Assembly (NCBI RefSeq): GCF_000224145.3
Contig: NC_020177.2
Location: 673,058-737,057, forward strand
Reading direction: 5' to 3'
DNA from: Ciona intestinalis
Lineage: Eukaryota > Chordata > Ascidiacea > Phlebobranchia > Cionidae
Length of the DNA stretch: 64,000 bases
In this document: positions 34,786 to 54,628 of the stretch, piece by piece
Position numbering within the stretch: the stretch's first letter is position 1
How the letters are laid out: each line of letters begins with the position of its first letter
Translations under genes and position numbers: made by a program
The notes under the pieces: generated by a model
Seen by the model: the letters and a program-made list of their open reading frames with translations, nothing else
Databases searched by the model: none
What the model was told of the DNA's origin: nothing

Positions 34786-36714
34786 TTATCGGCACTTTGC
34801 GTATTTGTCGTTTTCGAATAGGTCGAATATTTTCCAAGATGGCGTCAATCCACCTCCAGGTCAAGTATCTAATTCACGAAACTTGACATTCAATGATGCG
34901 GTACTTGCGTCTGTGACGTCACATTGTGCTACGTCATTATACCAACATCCTTATGTGTATTTGTAAATACCTCATACTTAGGAATATATAGATATACTTA
35001 CCACACACTTATGTTCTTGTCGACTTTTGTTCTGTGACGTGAGATAACACCCTTGTGACGTCACTATTACTCAGGCATCGAAACCGCGTGACCCAAATTA
35101 ACCGCTACGGTGGTTTTAACTTTCGAAACAAAAAACTAGTTCCGGAATTTTAAACGACCCCCCTTAATCCTGATGTATGAGCAAGAAAATAGGGCAATGC
35201 GAGTTACTGTATTGCTGTAAGGGTTGGGGTGGATATACTGACTACTGGGGTGGCCAGGTTGAATCTGGTTAACAAATCAATCACACAAATTCGGACTTCA
35301 GTCTGTTTATTTTTGTTTTTACTGCCGAGTGAGCCGCACATCCTGCGCAAAGGTATGGGAACTACAGAGAGGTCGCTAACGGTCCTTGTAATGTTATGTA
35401 TCTGCTGACATTCGAAGTTTGCAGAGTTTTGGGAAAATTCCATCAGATAAAAGTGAACATTCATCGACGCGAAAAGTAACAACAACAAAAGATCTTCGTT
35501 TGTCTACGCGGGAAACCGACACACCAGCAATTGTGACGTAACTATGGTACATTCAACATCGCAACATTTAGTTTTAGCTTTAAATAATGTTGGGAAACCA
35601 AATGCAACGCAAACTTATCAAACTTTGGTCTGGTTGTTGTCGAGCTAGTGAAGCGGTGATGCGTTTAACAGTTGTGTAAGACAAAACTGCTCGATTTTGA
35701 CTCATTTTTGAGTCATTAAAGCGAGGTACTCCAGTTTTTGCGGGCGCGACTACTTTCCATATACTTTTTCTCACAATTAAAGTTTTTAATTAATTTTTGA
35801 GATGTGTATAGCGGCATTACACATGTAATTATGGACGGAAAGAGTAAACTCGTTACAACGCATACTTGCAAACAAGACCATCAAATTTTGCGACACTATG
35901 GTACCAGGTTCAAGTCCTAGGGTCTGCACTTTCATTGCCATAAGTTTCGTTGCACATTCAGGTAGGGACGTAGGTCCGAGTAATTAGAGGTTTATGGGCG
36001 TACAGAACAAACACAAACTGCACACCTTCTGTTTGTAGCGTTGTTAAGTCAACAACGACGACTATTTCGCGTGCCTCTGTGACGTCACAACCTCTTACGT
36101 AGCGACCGTGTACCCATCTACGTACCTTGGTTTATGGATACAGTATACATAATATCTATTAATACTACAGCTCAAATACAACATACAATCTTATATAAAT
36201 ACACACAGTTTATTCAAGTAAGAATGACGATTGTGACGTAATATACGAGTTTTTAGAAATCCCGTTAAAGCTTCAACTTTTTATAATGTATGCGAATAGT
36301 CTGCATACATATAGTAACCAGTTAATTGGTGATATTACATTAATTAAAAGTAATATCATGAGATATTTTTTTCCAAAACACCATGGTTTTTCAAAAAGAT
36401 ATGCGCCTATAGCTTTATTGTTGCCAGCGATGTACAGACTCAATATATGAAGTGGGTCCCCGCATATCTGACATATAGCCTACCTCTTGTACTAGACAGT
36501 TATGCTGAACCTTGTCTCGTGTAACTATGCTTGATGTACACAAGTGTCACAAGTACCGGTGTGTTACGTCATAAACAATCATAGCAACTTAGCAACAATG
36601 GCAATCGCGATATCGGCGTTGGAACAATGGAATGTACAATACAGCGTGATTGGTTGTTTTATGGAATTGTTTAAATTAACTGATATGCAAATATAATTAT
36701 ACACATAAATATTT

Positions 36715-36805
36715 CATAACTCGACAGTGAGCATGAGGTTTATAAAACACAGGGTATTTTACCTTGTTTATATTAAACATGAATATTCCTCATGCTTGCT
36801 GTGGG
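36715..36805. repeat. Degenerate single 71-bp unit
   Basis: Starts with the core aactcgacagtgagcatgag and then decays. It is outside any gene model. Confidence 0.6.
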
Positions 36806-37269
36806 ATTGAATATATACGTCTCAATTACGTTTATACTAAGGTACCAGGTTCGAGGCCAACGAAAACACCAACGATGCTTAACTTTTTAGTTCCAGTTCG
36901 CAGTTACGTAATAAAGCAGTTTTGTCTAAATAGTTATTAATCCGGAAATAGAAAATCGCAGCAAAAACTTGGATAATGCGATTTTTAGGTTAATCAAGCA
37001 ATGTAACGTCACGTCCTCTGACGTCACATCCTACCATCCAGGTGCATGACAATCTTTACACAAACACTGCTTTTGTGACGTTGACACATCCGACAATGGG
37101 AGTTGTTTTGCAACAAACGAACAAAGCTCAAGTGTGTACCACGTGATCGAGGTCAGATATCAGTTACAATCGATCTCGTTTTACAATCAAAGTCAATTGA
37201 TGGGGTGATAGTTCGTTTTATCTTGTGTATTCGTGATATGACTTGTCTCGTCAGTAATTGTAAGATCTA

Positions 37270-37440
37270 TGTGATGTATGTTGGGGAAGGACGGATACCG
37301 TTAGCATATATTATCCCATATTTACTTATCGTGTTTTAACAATTAAGAATGTTCGTTTAAGTCTTAGTACACGATTAAATAATTTGTAAATATTCTTTGT
37401 TTACTACCAAATGGGACGCAGTAACATTCATAACATACCA
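37270..37440. mobile_element. Degenerate MITE of the 200-bp family
   Basis: Shares the order of blocks with the full copies: ttagcatatattatccca, atcgtgttttaacaatta, ttctttgtttactaccaaat. Confidence 0.55.
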
Positions 37441-37893
37441 TAGTTTTCATACTCTTCGTTTAAAACCTCGTTAAAACCCGCCAAAGGTGGATTAAATTAA
37501 CGATCATTGTGTAAAAAAAGTAGTTTTTGATTAATCAGGTGACATTTGGTTACCAACTTTTATGGAAACCTAAATCGTGACAATTTGTTTCGTCACGGTA
37601 GGTTAATTGTCGTGAACATCACGTGATCACCTGCGGCTAATATTACCCAGAATCGGATAATCTTATAAGAAGCGGATGTGTTTTGTAAACATTTTTATTC
37701 ATTTGTGTTAAGTTAAGCGTTATGTATGTGAGTGTGACGTCACGGATTATTTTATAGCCTAAGTACTCTAGTTCAAGATTAACTACGGTGAATGGAATGT
37801 CACAATAATTAACAACGCATCAATATATTATAAAATATGTTGCCAGTAAAATTACTTGATATGAAGAAACAACACGACCATATTATTAGCGTA

Positions 37894-38092
37894 TAGTAGG
37901 GTGGGGGGAGATGGGACACCTTTAACACATAATATCCAAATTATCTTGATCGTGTTTTAAACAATTAAAAACGGTTTATGGGAGTTGTGAGGATACGGTT
38001 TTATAATTCTTTGAATGTTCTTTGTTTACTACTGAATGGGACGAGAAAATAGAGTTGAAGGGTGTCCCATCTTCCCCCACCGCACTGTACTA
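37894..38092. mobile_element. MITE, about 200 bp, full copy
   Basis: Terminal inverted repeats: tagtagggtggggggagatg at the left and cccatcttcccccaccgcac at the right. The interior includes gatcgtgttttaaacaatta and tctttgtttacta. It has no coding capacity. Confidence 0.8.
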
Positions 38093-39664
38093 TAAAAGAT
38101 AAAAGTATTTTTTTAAAGCTGTATTACGACAAACCAACAAATAAGTGGCAAGAATTAGTTGCTACCCGAGTATAATTACTCGGTGAGAACAAATAATATT
38201 CGGGTTACCCGAACCCTACGTTGAGTCACGCTTAGCAGAAGGCGTGTGAATGTTGAAACCACTTCATATGTTTGGTTTCCCATCTTCTATCACGACATAA
38301 TGCGGTAACCAGTGATTCAATAATGCTCTATTATTACGTTACGTACAATAACATAAGATGAAAGGGGTTACGTAACAATAAAGACAACGTAACGTTATTT
38401 CACGTAGGAGAGCGAAAATATTTTGCTATAAATGCTATTCATCTGCCGACCGCGGGCATGAGGCGTAGGGGATTTTGATATCATACACTATGGTATATTT
38501 AAAAGTTGACGTAATATGGTAGCTATAACAAAGAAAATGTTTGGTAATTTTAACAAGTTTTTATTGTATAACGTGAAAAAAATTTTAAACTATCGTTTAA
38601 ACACGTCATAATATAAGTCATTTATTCCGTAAATATGAGGAATTTTTTAAAGTGGCAACAATAGTAAAAAAGAAGATCATTTTTTCATTTTCGTACTTCC
38701 GTTATTACCCGAGCATTATCATTGTTCCCATAATCGACGAAACAAATAGGTTTTATGCGCTAACAATCCCTATTATCAACACCCCTCAATCACTGTGACG
38801 CAATAAAGACAGCATTGTTGACAGCCGAGTTAAATCCAAGCAACCTTTACATCCGGTCATCTCGTCAACTTCGAGCGATCGCGCTGCCGTAAACCAACAT
38901 TATGACGTCATAAAGACACGTCGGTCACTCAAAATTGTGAGAACCGCGTTAAAAACTGCGAGGCAGATATATAGGCAGAAGGCGATAAAGAGTCACATCA
39001 ACGAAAAATCGAAAATTGTATTTACATAAAGATGCTCGGATGTAATTTTTTACTTCAGCAGCTCAATTTCACGCGACTTTTCAGAAGCTGTTCTGGTTTT
39101 TAAAACTTTGTTGGTAGCTTTAGATTACATTTGAGCATTTTTATCAAAACACAAATTTTGATTTTTCGTTGGTATGCTCCTTTAAGTTTTCTCGCATATT
39201 TTAACGACTTTACTACCATATATCACGCATCGTCAATCATGCGTGTCTGAAGTGCGATGACAATTGTGACGTAACACAGGCCACTTAATGTTGACGAGTT
39301 AAACCTTTGTGTGGTTTGTTGGGTCGCGTGGAATGCGTCGAGCTCTTCCCCAATGTACATTGTGACATCACATATATGCGTTGTGACGTCATATACAAAC
39401 AACAAGAACAAATAGTGACGTAACAATACAAATATCGAGTAAATTCGACGTCACGGTTGAACCGTTGTGTGGATAAGTTAACCATGACGTCACCGGTATA
39501 AAGGTAATGCGGTGACGTCACAGATAAGATGAAAGTCTTCAACGCGAATATAAAACTTCTGGCATCAATTTCCGGACGACGCCATTCCAACTCCCGCGGG
39601 ACGTCCTATGTGACGTCATACACCACTATTTAACCGTTAGCGGTGAAGGGAAGATTGTAACTTG

Positions 39665-39775
39665 TTTTATCCTCGCGTGGCAGGCCAACGACAGTCTTTA
39701 TAGCACGAATGTTCGGTTTCGTACACGTCATGCCTGCTTACGAATTACAACGTATATGTAACTTTGTGGGTAATA
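39665..39775 (-). repeat. SINE-like fragment
   Basis: atcctcgcgtggcaggccaa, then gaattacaacgtatatgtaa; the same blocks occur at 30110-30210, 44450-44595, 48700-48800 and 63585-63900. Confidence 0.65.
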
Positions 39776-41270
39776 AAAAGTCTGTTTTCTCTTTTTTGAT
39801 TTTTTTTTTTGGTTGTGGAATAAATGAATGTGCACGTAGTGAAAACGTGATTACCAGGTGGAAGTTGCAGCTTTCCGTGATTAATCCCCTTGTCATCCAA
39901 GTTGGGAGTGGCACGGAATTCACACAACCCCTCATCGATAACAAATCACTTACTGTATTGTGACGTGGCACAACATACAATAGAATATAAGCACGTGACT
40001 TTTAGCCCATCACAAAAATATTCAGGATATTTTATAAAATACACACGCGACTAAATGTGCGGTTTATATTCGGTAAAGGCCGTTCTTTACACACACGCTA
40101 TTTTTAGGCGACACCAAAATAGAATGTCGTTTGTCGTTATTTCCTGTCGCTCTTTCGTCAATTTTTTTTTTTTTAAAAAAAAAAAATAACGAAAAGGGGG
40201 GGAAAAAATTCCCCCGTAGCTATAACGACGAATGGAGATAATATAATACAGATTCGCGTTGTCACGATCTATTCAAGCATTTCTTCGTAAGTAACAAAAG
40301 TCATATTTAAGTTGTATTCGATTAAACTATTACAGTGTGGCATAAAGTATGGTGTGAAATGCTGCAACCTTTTTGGAGCGATTATAATAAGTTATACGAA
40401 ACTATCAGCATTGCTACATAAGATAATGCTGTAGTAGCATTGCGCAAACGCCAGCAAATACATCAAACAAACCTCAGTGTAGGTAAGTTGGGTTTGGGTG
40501 AAGATAAACGTTCAAACATATACGATGGTTAAGTGTGGAGGGTTGGTCACGAATGGATGGAAATACGTGTTGCTTGCTCGGGGTTACGGGGTGTGCCGCA
40601 TTCCACGCTTACCCGGCAAATACAAAACACTTCCCTAGTTTATATAACAACATAGCGTGTCAGTGTCACTCTTAACATTGAAGAGATGCCTAGAATTTCG
40701 AGTCCGCAGATGCTTGAATGCTATCGCAAGAGGCGTGGGGTTTAAGGTTCAAAACCCGTGCAGGTGACAACAAACTAATTTATCTGTCACGTGTTGGTAA
40801 ATGAGGTTGAAGGCTAAGGGTTAACCGGGTTCGAACCTATCTGAGGTAAACAAACAGACTCAACGTCACATAGAGAAGAAAATTAATTATTTGTGACGTC
40901 AAGGGGACTTGGGCAATATTAAACATTTCTAGTGGTACTTAGCAACACTTGTAAGCTGAACAAACCACGGTCGGAAATATGCGTAATATGGGAAGCTGAT
41001 AATGGTCGTTTAATTAAGGGTTAATATTCGCTGAATTTTGTTTATTCAAAAGATAGTTTTGTGACGATAGAATCAACGAGCGCTTTCAGTCTGTGACGTA
41101 ACAAACGGTCATTATTACGATATGATTGTTGCATTGTGAGGTAATAATAACCCGCGGGTGGCAGAACAAATGTGCGTGCGAAGATTCTCACGTGACTGGC
41201 AAAAATACTTCGCGGAGAAAAAAGCAAAAACCGAAGACCTTTAGTAAACCTTCAGAATAGCAAGGTTTGG

Positions 41271-41462
41271 TACTGTAGGGTAAGATGGAATGCCGTTAAC
41301 ACATAATATCTCACATTTTCATATCGTGTTTTGAACAATTAACAACACCCTTTTAGAGTCGTGGGGATACGGTTATATGATCCGTAAATGCTCTTTGTTT
41401 GCTACCAAATGGGACGATAAAGGAGAATGAAAACTTTGACCATCTTACCCCACCCCACTGTT
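41271..41462. mobile_element. MITE, 200-bp family, diverged copy
   Basis: Begins tactgtagggtaagatgg and ends catcttaccccaccccactg; the interior blocks are conserved. Confidence 0.7.
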
Positions 41463-43690
41463 TGGCAAAACATTTTAAACATTTTTCGTATTAAGAAAGT
41501 TTTTATGATATTTGCACAAATCTGGTTCAACAAACTTAACAATATTTTGAAACATCCGATATTTGTGCTGACGTAACAAAGCATGACTCAACGAAATTTG
41601 ATCCCAATATTCCCACAAATATGGTTTACACGTCACAATTAAGTAAGATCACGCTACGAGCGCTTCGGTCTTGAGTTTCGGGTCATTCGCGTTTGCATTG
41701 TTGCGAAACAAAAAAGCACTTTCGCTTTTCTAACGCGCTAACTCGTGTACGAAACCTCTAGATTAGATTACTCTATTTTGTCACAAAGGCCACAGCGCTG
41801 ACGGGAATTAGTAGAACACAATTCAAGTTGTTAGCTATTACACGTCACAATCGACAATAATGGACTCACCGAACGAACGATTCCCTTGTCTATACATCGA
41901 GCTGTGAAAGAAAAAGACAATTTAAAAATTCTGACAACAACAGATGTTCGTACGTTGGGGTATTTCCCAACAAATGTGTTTTGTAATACACAGGAGAATA
42001 AACAAATAAAAATATTGCGGAATATGTTATTTTATAGCGGATTTTTTACTTTTTTTGTAAGATACAAAGGGCGTAGTGTGACTTCAACGGAATAATATAA
42101 CAGCCTTGTGGGAATTCCTAGAATTTCAAAGCGGCATATGTTTAAATACAGGTTTATAATATTTACCCTAAAACTGATACGTAGGATAAGTTACAAACAG
42201 TATACCGGTGGTCACGATGAAATATAAACGCGTCTTGTTTTTATTATTATTAATAAAATAAGAACTTTTTAGAAAATGTTTCACATTTTTTCAATTCGCT
42301 AAGGTTCATAAAGAGTCAAACATCGTTACGTCATAATGTGTAAATAAAAATGCCAAAGTCCATTGTTGTGTTGGAACAGCGATCGCTGCGAACGCGAGTG
42401 GTTTGTTCCGAATATTTTAAGCTTAGATAACAAAGTGATTGCAGCGAGACGCATTTTTTGGGTTTGGGTCAAAAACCGGCAAAGCAGACACTTAGTTTCC
42501 TGTTAGCGAGGCCCGTCGGTGCCCGCGGCAAACAGATAAAGGACTTCTTCCGGGTCTTCATTGTAGACAGACTAAGTTTGTGTTGATGATAAAATTTATG
42601 CCAAAAACCGAAGTCTTGTGAATTAAGGTTTTTATTTTATGAATCATGCGTTGAAACGAGGCTGCGAAACGCCTGCTGCTACCAGCTGTGAATACTTCGG
42701 TGGTAATAAAACTACGAACAAATTGAGCATTTGCTTTGTAATACCGCTCCGTTACAATAACTCAAGAGCTGGTCAAACGCTCGGCCCTTAACAATGATAA
42801 CATTTATGACGTCATATACTTACATGTGACGCCGGTAAAGAGTAAAATAAATAGAAAGCAACGTGTTTCCATTGTTGCGAAACAGAGGTGGTTCATTTCA
42901 ATAAATAACCATGTTATATATATATAAAATAAGCGGTCTACGGTATTGGCAACTATAACCAATTGTCTGTAATGAAGAGATTGCGTAATACATGTTTGAA
43001 CATCAAATATTAGCTTGGATACAGTAGCATGTCGAGCACAGCTTTATATTGCACAAACTAAACAGTAATAAACGTCTCTTACTCAAATTAATAACCCTAT
43101 ACTTTACCAACTGTTAAATAAACTGCATATAAATGTACATAAGCTCCAAAACAATCTAGTTTCAATGAAGCTATACTTGAATACTCTGCAGTAACATTAA
43201 CACGTTCACAGTGCTAACTATTTCAAGTCTCGTTTTAAACTTTGCGTGCCTTGGCTGGAGTCAGCTCTACAACAAGAATGAGGTGGGTCGGTTAATCTTG
43301 TTTGCTTACGCCTCGCTCGTCGCCCGCAATGAAAAAAGGAGCGCGCGTGCTGATATAAAAGCAATGAAGCGCTCTTTATCACCACCTAACCTTAATTATT
43401 TTACCCGGTAGATGGCGCAGAGGCGTATAGTTAATTATGTCGTTTTTCTGTAACAGCGATCTATATTCCTAATCAAGTGCATACGTGGTGAAGGCTAAGA
43501 AGATAAATTAGTTTACGCTTGTCGGCTTAATAAATGTTTTGCTGTTTATTACTTGTTTAGTTGTTTTAATTACTTCCTCTTGGTTAACGTATTCAAATAA
43601 AAATTGTCATGTTTTGTTTATTTTATTTTATTGTAAATTAAAATGTTTCCAGATAAATAAAAAACACTTTTCGTTGAGCAACACTGAAAC

Positions 43691-43696
43691 TTTATT
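43691..43696 (-). terminator. Candidate polyadenylation signal of the carboxypeptidase gene
   Basis: AATAAA on the minus strand about 550 nt beyond the stop codon, followed by a T/G-rich stretch. This would make 43.68-44.24 kb the 3' UTR. Confidence 0.4.
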
Positions 43697-44244
43697 GGAC
43701 ACGTAAGTGGTTTAACATTGCACATACAACATTGGAAATTGCGGATTTAAATCCTTGTTAAATTATTGCTCGTGTAGACAGCAAAGACATAAAGACTAAA
43801 AACAACGTTTAACAAAAAACAATCAGTGTAAATTCTTCGTCTATTTATAATAAAGTAAGCCTGAAAATGCAGCTTTTTTCATAAAATCTATTTACAGAAA
43901 ACATACTAAAACAGAATTACTAAGAAAACGCAGAACTATTAATCTGGTAATGTAGCGTTTGTACGGTCTCTTAAAAAACACATCTAACGTTTACAATGAA
44001 AATCACTAATTCGAATCAAAACTTTACGGATCGGTTTATAAACCATAAGTGAGACTATATGGCCCAACTTTAAAGTTGAAAGTAGACAAATAATACTGTT
44101 TAGTTAGATCTTTTAAGCATCAGCCACATAAGAGTTATAAGGGTTATGGCAAAGAGAGTTAAGAATTAGTTGTGCCCAGAAGTTATCGGGTTTTGGGCCA
44201 TGCGGTCCCCTTTGTGGCTTATATATTATCTAAGGTCAAACACA

Positions 44245-52453
<8,209 letters not shown>

Positions 52454-53081
52454 CTTGTCCTGCATTAACACCAACGTAGAATATTATATTAACTTGTTGG
52501 TTAGACCAACTGGCAGACTACTGCCTAATACAGGTCTAACATGGCTATACGATTACAGTATACATCGGCAACAAAGAATATGCTTTTCTGGTCTTATGTT
52601 ATTACAAAAGAGCCACATACGCCAATATTTAAACAAAACATAACATACTAAATTATGTAAGCCAAACACAACCTGTTATAACAACAAAATATAATTTCCA
52701 ACACTTCTAACATTTCTACAAAAACACTAATATATTGTTAGTCTAAAACTCGAAAACAACATATTCATAATCATATAGTATACGATGTATAAAAACAATG
52801 GCGTTATCTATACACAAAGTATAGGATTCTCCATCATTTTACTAAATACTCACAGAGACTACCTACAACACTACTACACCGTGCCGCATACAAGAAACTT
52901 CCAAACTCAATCTCCACTGTAAACGTGAACTGTCCAATGAATGCAAACACAAGAATATTTACTCGCCTTCGCCTTTTTTCTTTTCCGCCCATTCTGCAAA
53001 CACGATTTCCAAGGCGCACTTCGTCTAATAAGCGACAGATTAACGTTACAGAGTTCTGCTTTATGACGTTTTTTGTAGATC

Positions 53082-53282
53082 TAATATAGTAGGGTGGGGG
53101 GAGATGGAACACCTTTAGCACATAATATCCAAATAACCTGATCGTGTTTTAAACAATTAACAACGGTCTATGGGAGTCGTGAGGATATAGTTCTATAATT
53201 CTGTGAATGTTCTTTGTTTATTACTAAATGGGACGAGAAAATAAAGTTAAAAGGTGTCCCATCTTCCCCCACTCTACTTTAT
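53082..53282. mobile_element. MITE, 200-bp family, full copy
   Basis: tagtagggtggggggagatg at the left, cccatcttcccccactctac at the right; close to the copy at 37894. Confidence 0.82.
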
Positions 53283-53319
53283 GTATCGTGTGGTTAATCC
53301 TGATATAAATAACTCGATA

Positions 53320-53425
53320 TCGTAGGATGAGGGAAAATGGGACATCTTTCATTATATTTTCTCGTCCCACTTGGTAGTAAACAAAGAACATTCAAAAAAT
53401 TATAAAACCGTATCAGCAATTAACG
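53320..53425. mobile_element. MITE, truncated
   Basis: cgtaggatgagggaaaatgg, then gtagtaaacaaagaacattc; stops after about 105 bp. Confidence 0.65.
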
Positions 53426-53577
53426 CTAAGTTTGTTTGTTTTTGGAACAAACACAGAAATTTAAAACGCACCTTAATTCATAATCGTGCATCAGCGTTAC
53501 CAGCCGGTTAAATTTTATAAGTACCTTAGTCGCTAGGGGGTTTTAAAATTTAAACTGTTGCAGCAAGGGAGTCTTAT

Positions 53578-53930
53578 TCACTAGACACACATGGTGTATT
53601 CATACACCTCATGCTCACTGTTAAGTTATAACATGGGTGTCTTCTTATACACCAGACACACATGGTGTATTCATACACCTCATGCTCACTGTCGAGTTAT
53701 AACATGGGTGTTTTCTTATACACCAGACATACATGGTGTATTCATGCACCTCATGCTCACTGTTAAGTTATAACATGGGTGTCTTCTTATACACCAGACA
53801 CACATGGTGTATTCATACACCTCATGCTCACTGTTAAGTTATAACATGGGTGTCTTCTTATACACCAGACACACATGGTGTATTCATACACCTCATGCTC
53901 GCTGTCAGGTTAAAATATGGGTGTCTCACA
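53578..53930. repeat. 71-bp minisatellite array, about 5 copies
   Basis: Near-identical units just beyond the 3' end of the ZDHHC gene; one of the arrays found outside an intron. Confidence 0.92.
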
Positions 53931-54006
53931 ACATGGTGAGCAAACACATAGTGTATACACAATACACACAATAAACAGCGCAAGTAAAAAGTTCACAAAA
54001 GATTAA

Positions 54007-54012
54007 TTTATT
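54007..54012 (-). terminator. Candidate polyadenylation signal of the ZDHHC gene
   Basis: AATAAA on the minus strand about 210 nt past the stop codon. Confidence 0.45.
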
Positions 54013-54218
54013 GAACAAAGTGGATTACGACACAGTGCGTGAAATATTGAAGTAAAAAGCACTGAAGATTGTTGCATAATAATAATATACACACTAAATA
54101 CAAGGCACCTTACCGGATGATTTATACAATATGTATATTTAACTTGTAATAATAATAATAATACTTATGTCACAGTGAGCATAAACGTAGTGCCTTAGTG
54201 ACCTCTCAGTGTGGATTG

Positions 54219-54628
54219 TTAGGATTCAGTGCTTGTAATGTTTGCATCTGATATAGAATGAGGTAACTGCACATTGTGTTGATTGGACGCTTCATGAAGG
54301 AAACCATCATTAGAATATTGATGAGAAGCTGTTGGAAACTTAGGAAGGGGTCTCGCTATTCTACCTTTCTTATTCTTCACCAAACCGTTCCCATTGTATA
54401 GATCCGATTTAGGGATTTCCCCGCTGGATTGGGGTAAGGGGTGAGCGGTTGGGGTGTCTGGGATTTCCCTCGGGTCATCCATGTTTGCAACGCTCTCGCT
54501 ATCAACACCTAGTGGCTCGTTACAAAAAGTTCCGTTCTCAATATTCTCTTCTTCTCTTTTTGCCTTTTTCTCATTCTTCTTTCTCTCACTTCTCTTCACG
54601 TATTCATACGTCGTTAGTTCCCGATGAT
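54219..54628 (-). CDS. zdhhc1: ZDHHC exon 7 (C-terminal tail, stop)
   Basis: Phase 1 to stop; [20 protein letters not shown], then a Ser/Pro/Asn-rich tail of about 100 residues with no domain I recognise. Confidence 0.9.

Larger units (their letters stand above)
32954..42814. promoter_or_regulatory. Cluster of CRE-type palindromes TGACGTCA
   Basis: Exact 8-mers start at 32954, 33158, 33283, 34914, 35056, 36080, 37019, 37735, 38903, 39384, 39485, 39513, 39611, 40894 and 42807; one more is at 45573. TGACGTAA-type variants are mixed in. TGACGTCA is the known CREB/ATF site. That the cluster is regulatory is inference; it could also be carried by an old repeat. Confidence 0.5.
27334..44244. other. 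About 17 kb without a recognised gene: FRAS1 5' intron and/or intergenic DNA
   Basis: Between the most upstream FRAS1 exon found and the stop of the carboxypeptidase gene. Reading frames here are short and none shows a domain or paired splice sites. The missing FRAS1 first exon should lie here if the gene is contiguous. Contents seen: many TGACGTCA sites, a 31-bp tandem repeat, MITE copies near 37.3, 37.9 and 41.3 kb, SINE-like fragments near 28.2, 30.1 and 39.7 kb, and a probable 3' UTR at its right end. Confidence 0.6.
52454..54218. other. Intergenic region between carboxypeptidase 5' end and ZDHHC 3' end
   Basis: About 1.8 kb holding two MITEs and a minisatellite array. I could not place a promoter for the carboxypeptidase gene. 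Confidence 0.6.

Noticed and set aside
35204..35488. 94-codon minus frame with a hydrophobic start
   Set aside because: Considered as the FRAS1 signal exon, but no donor follows in phase 0 with VWC residues.
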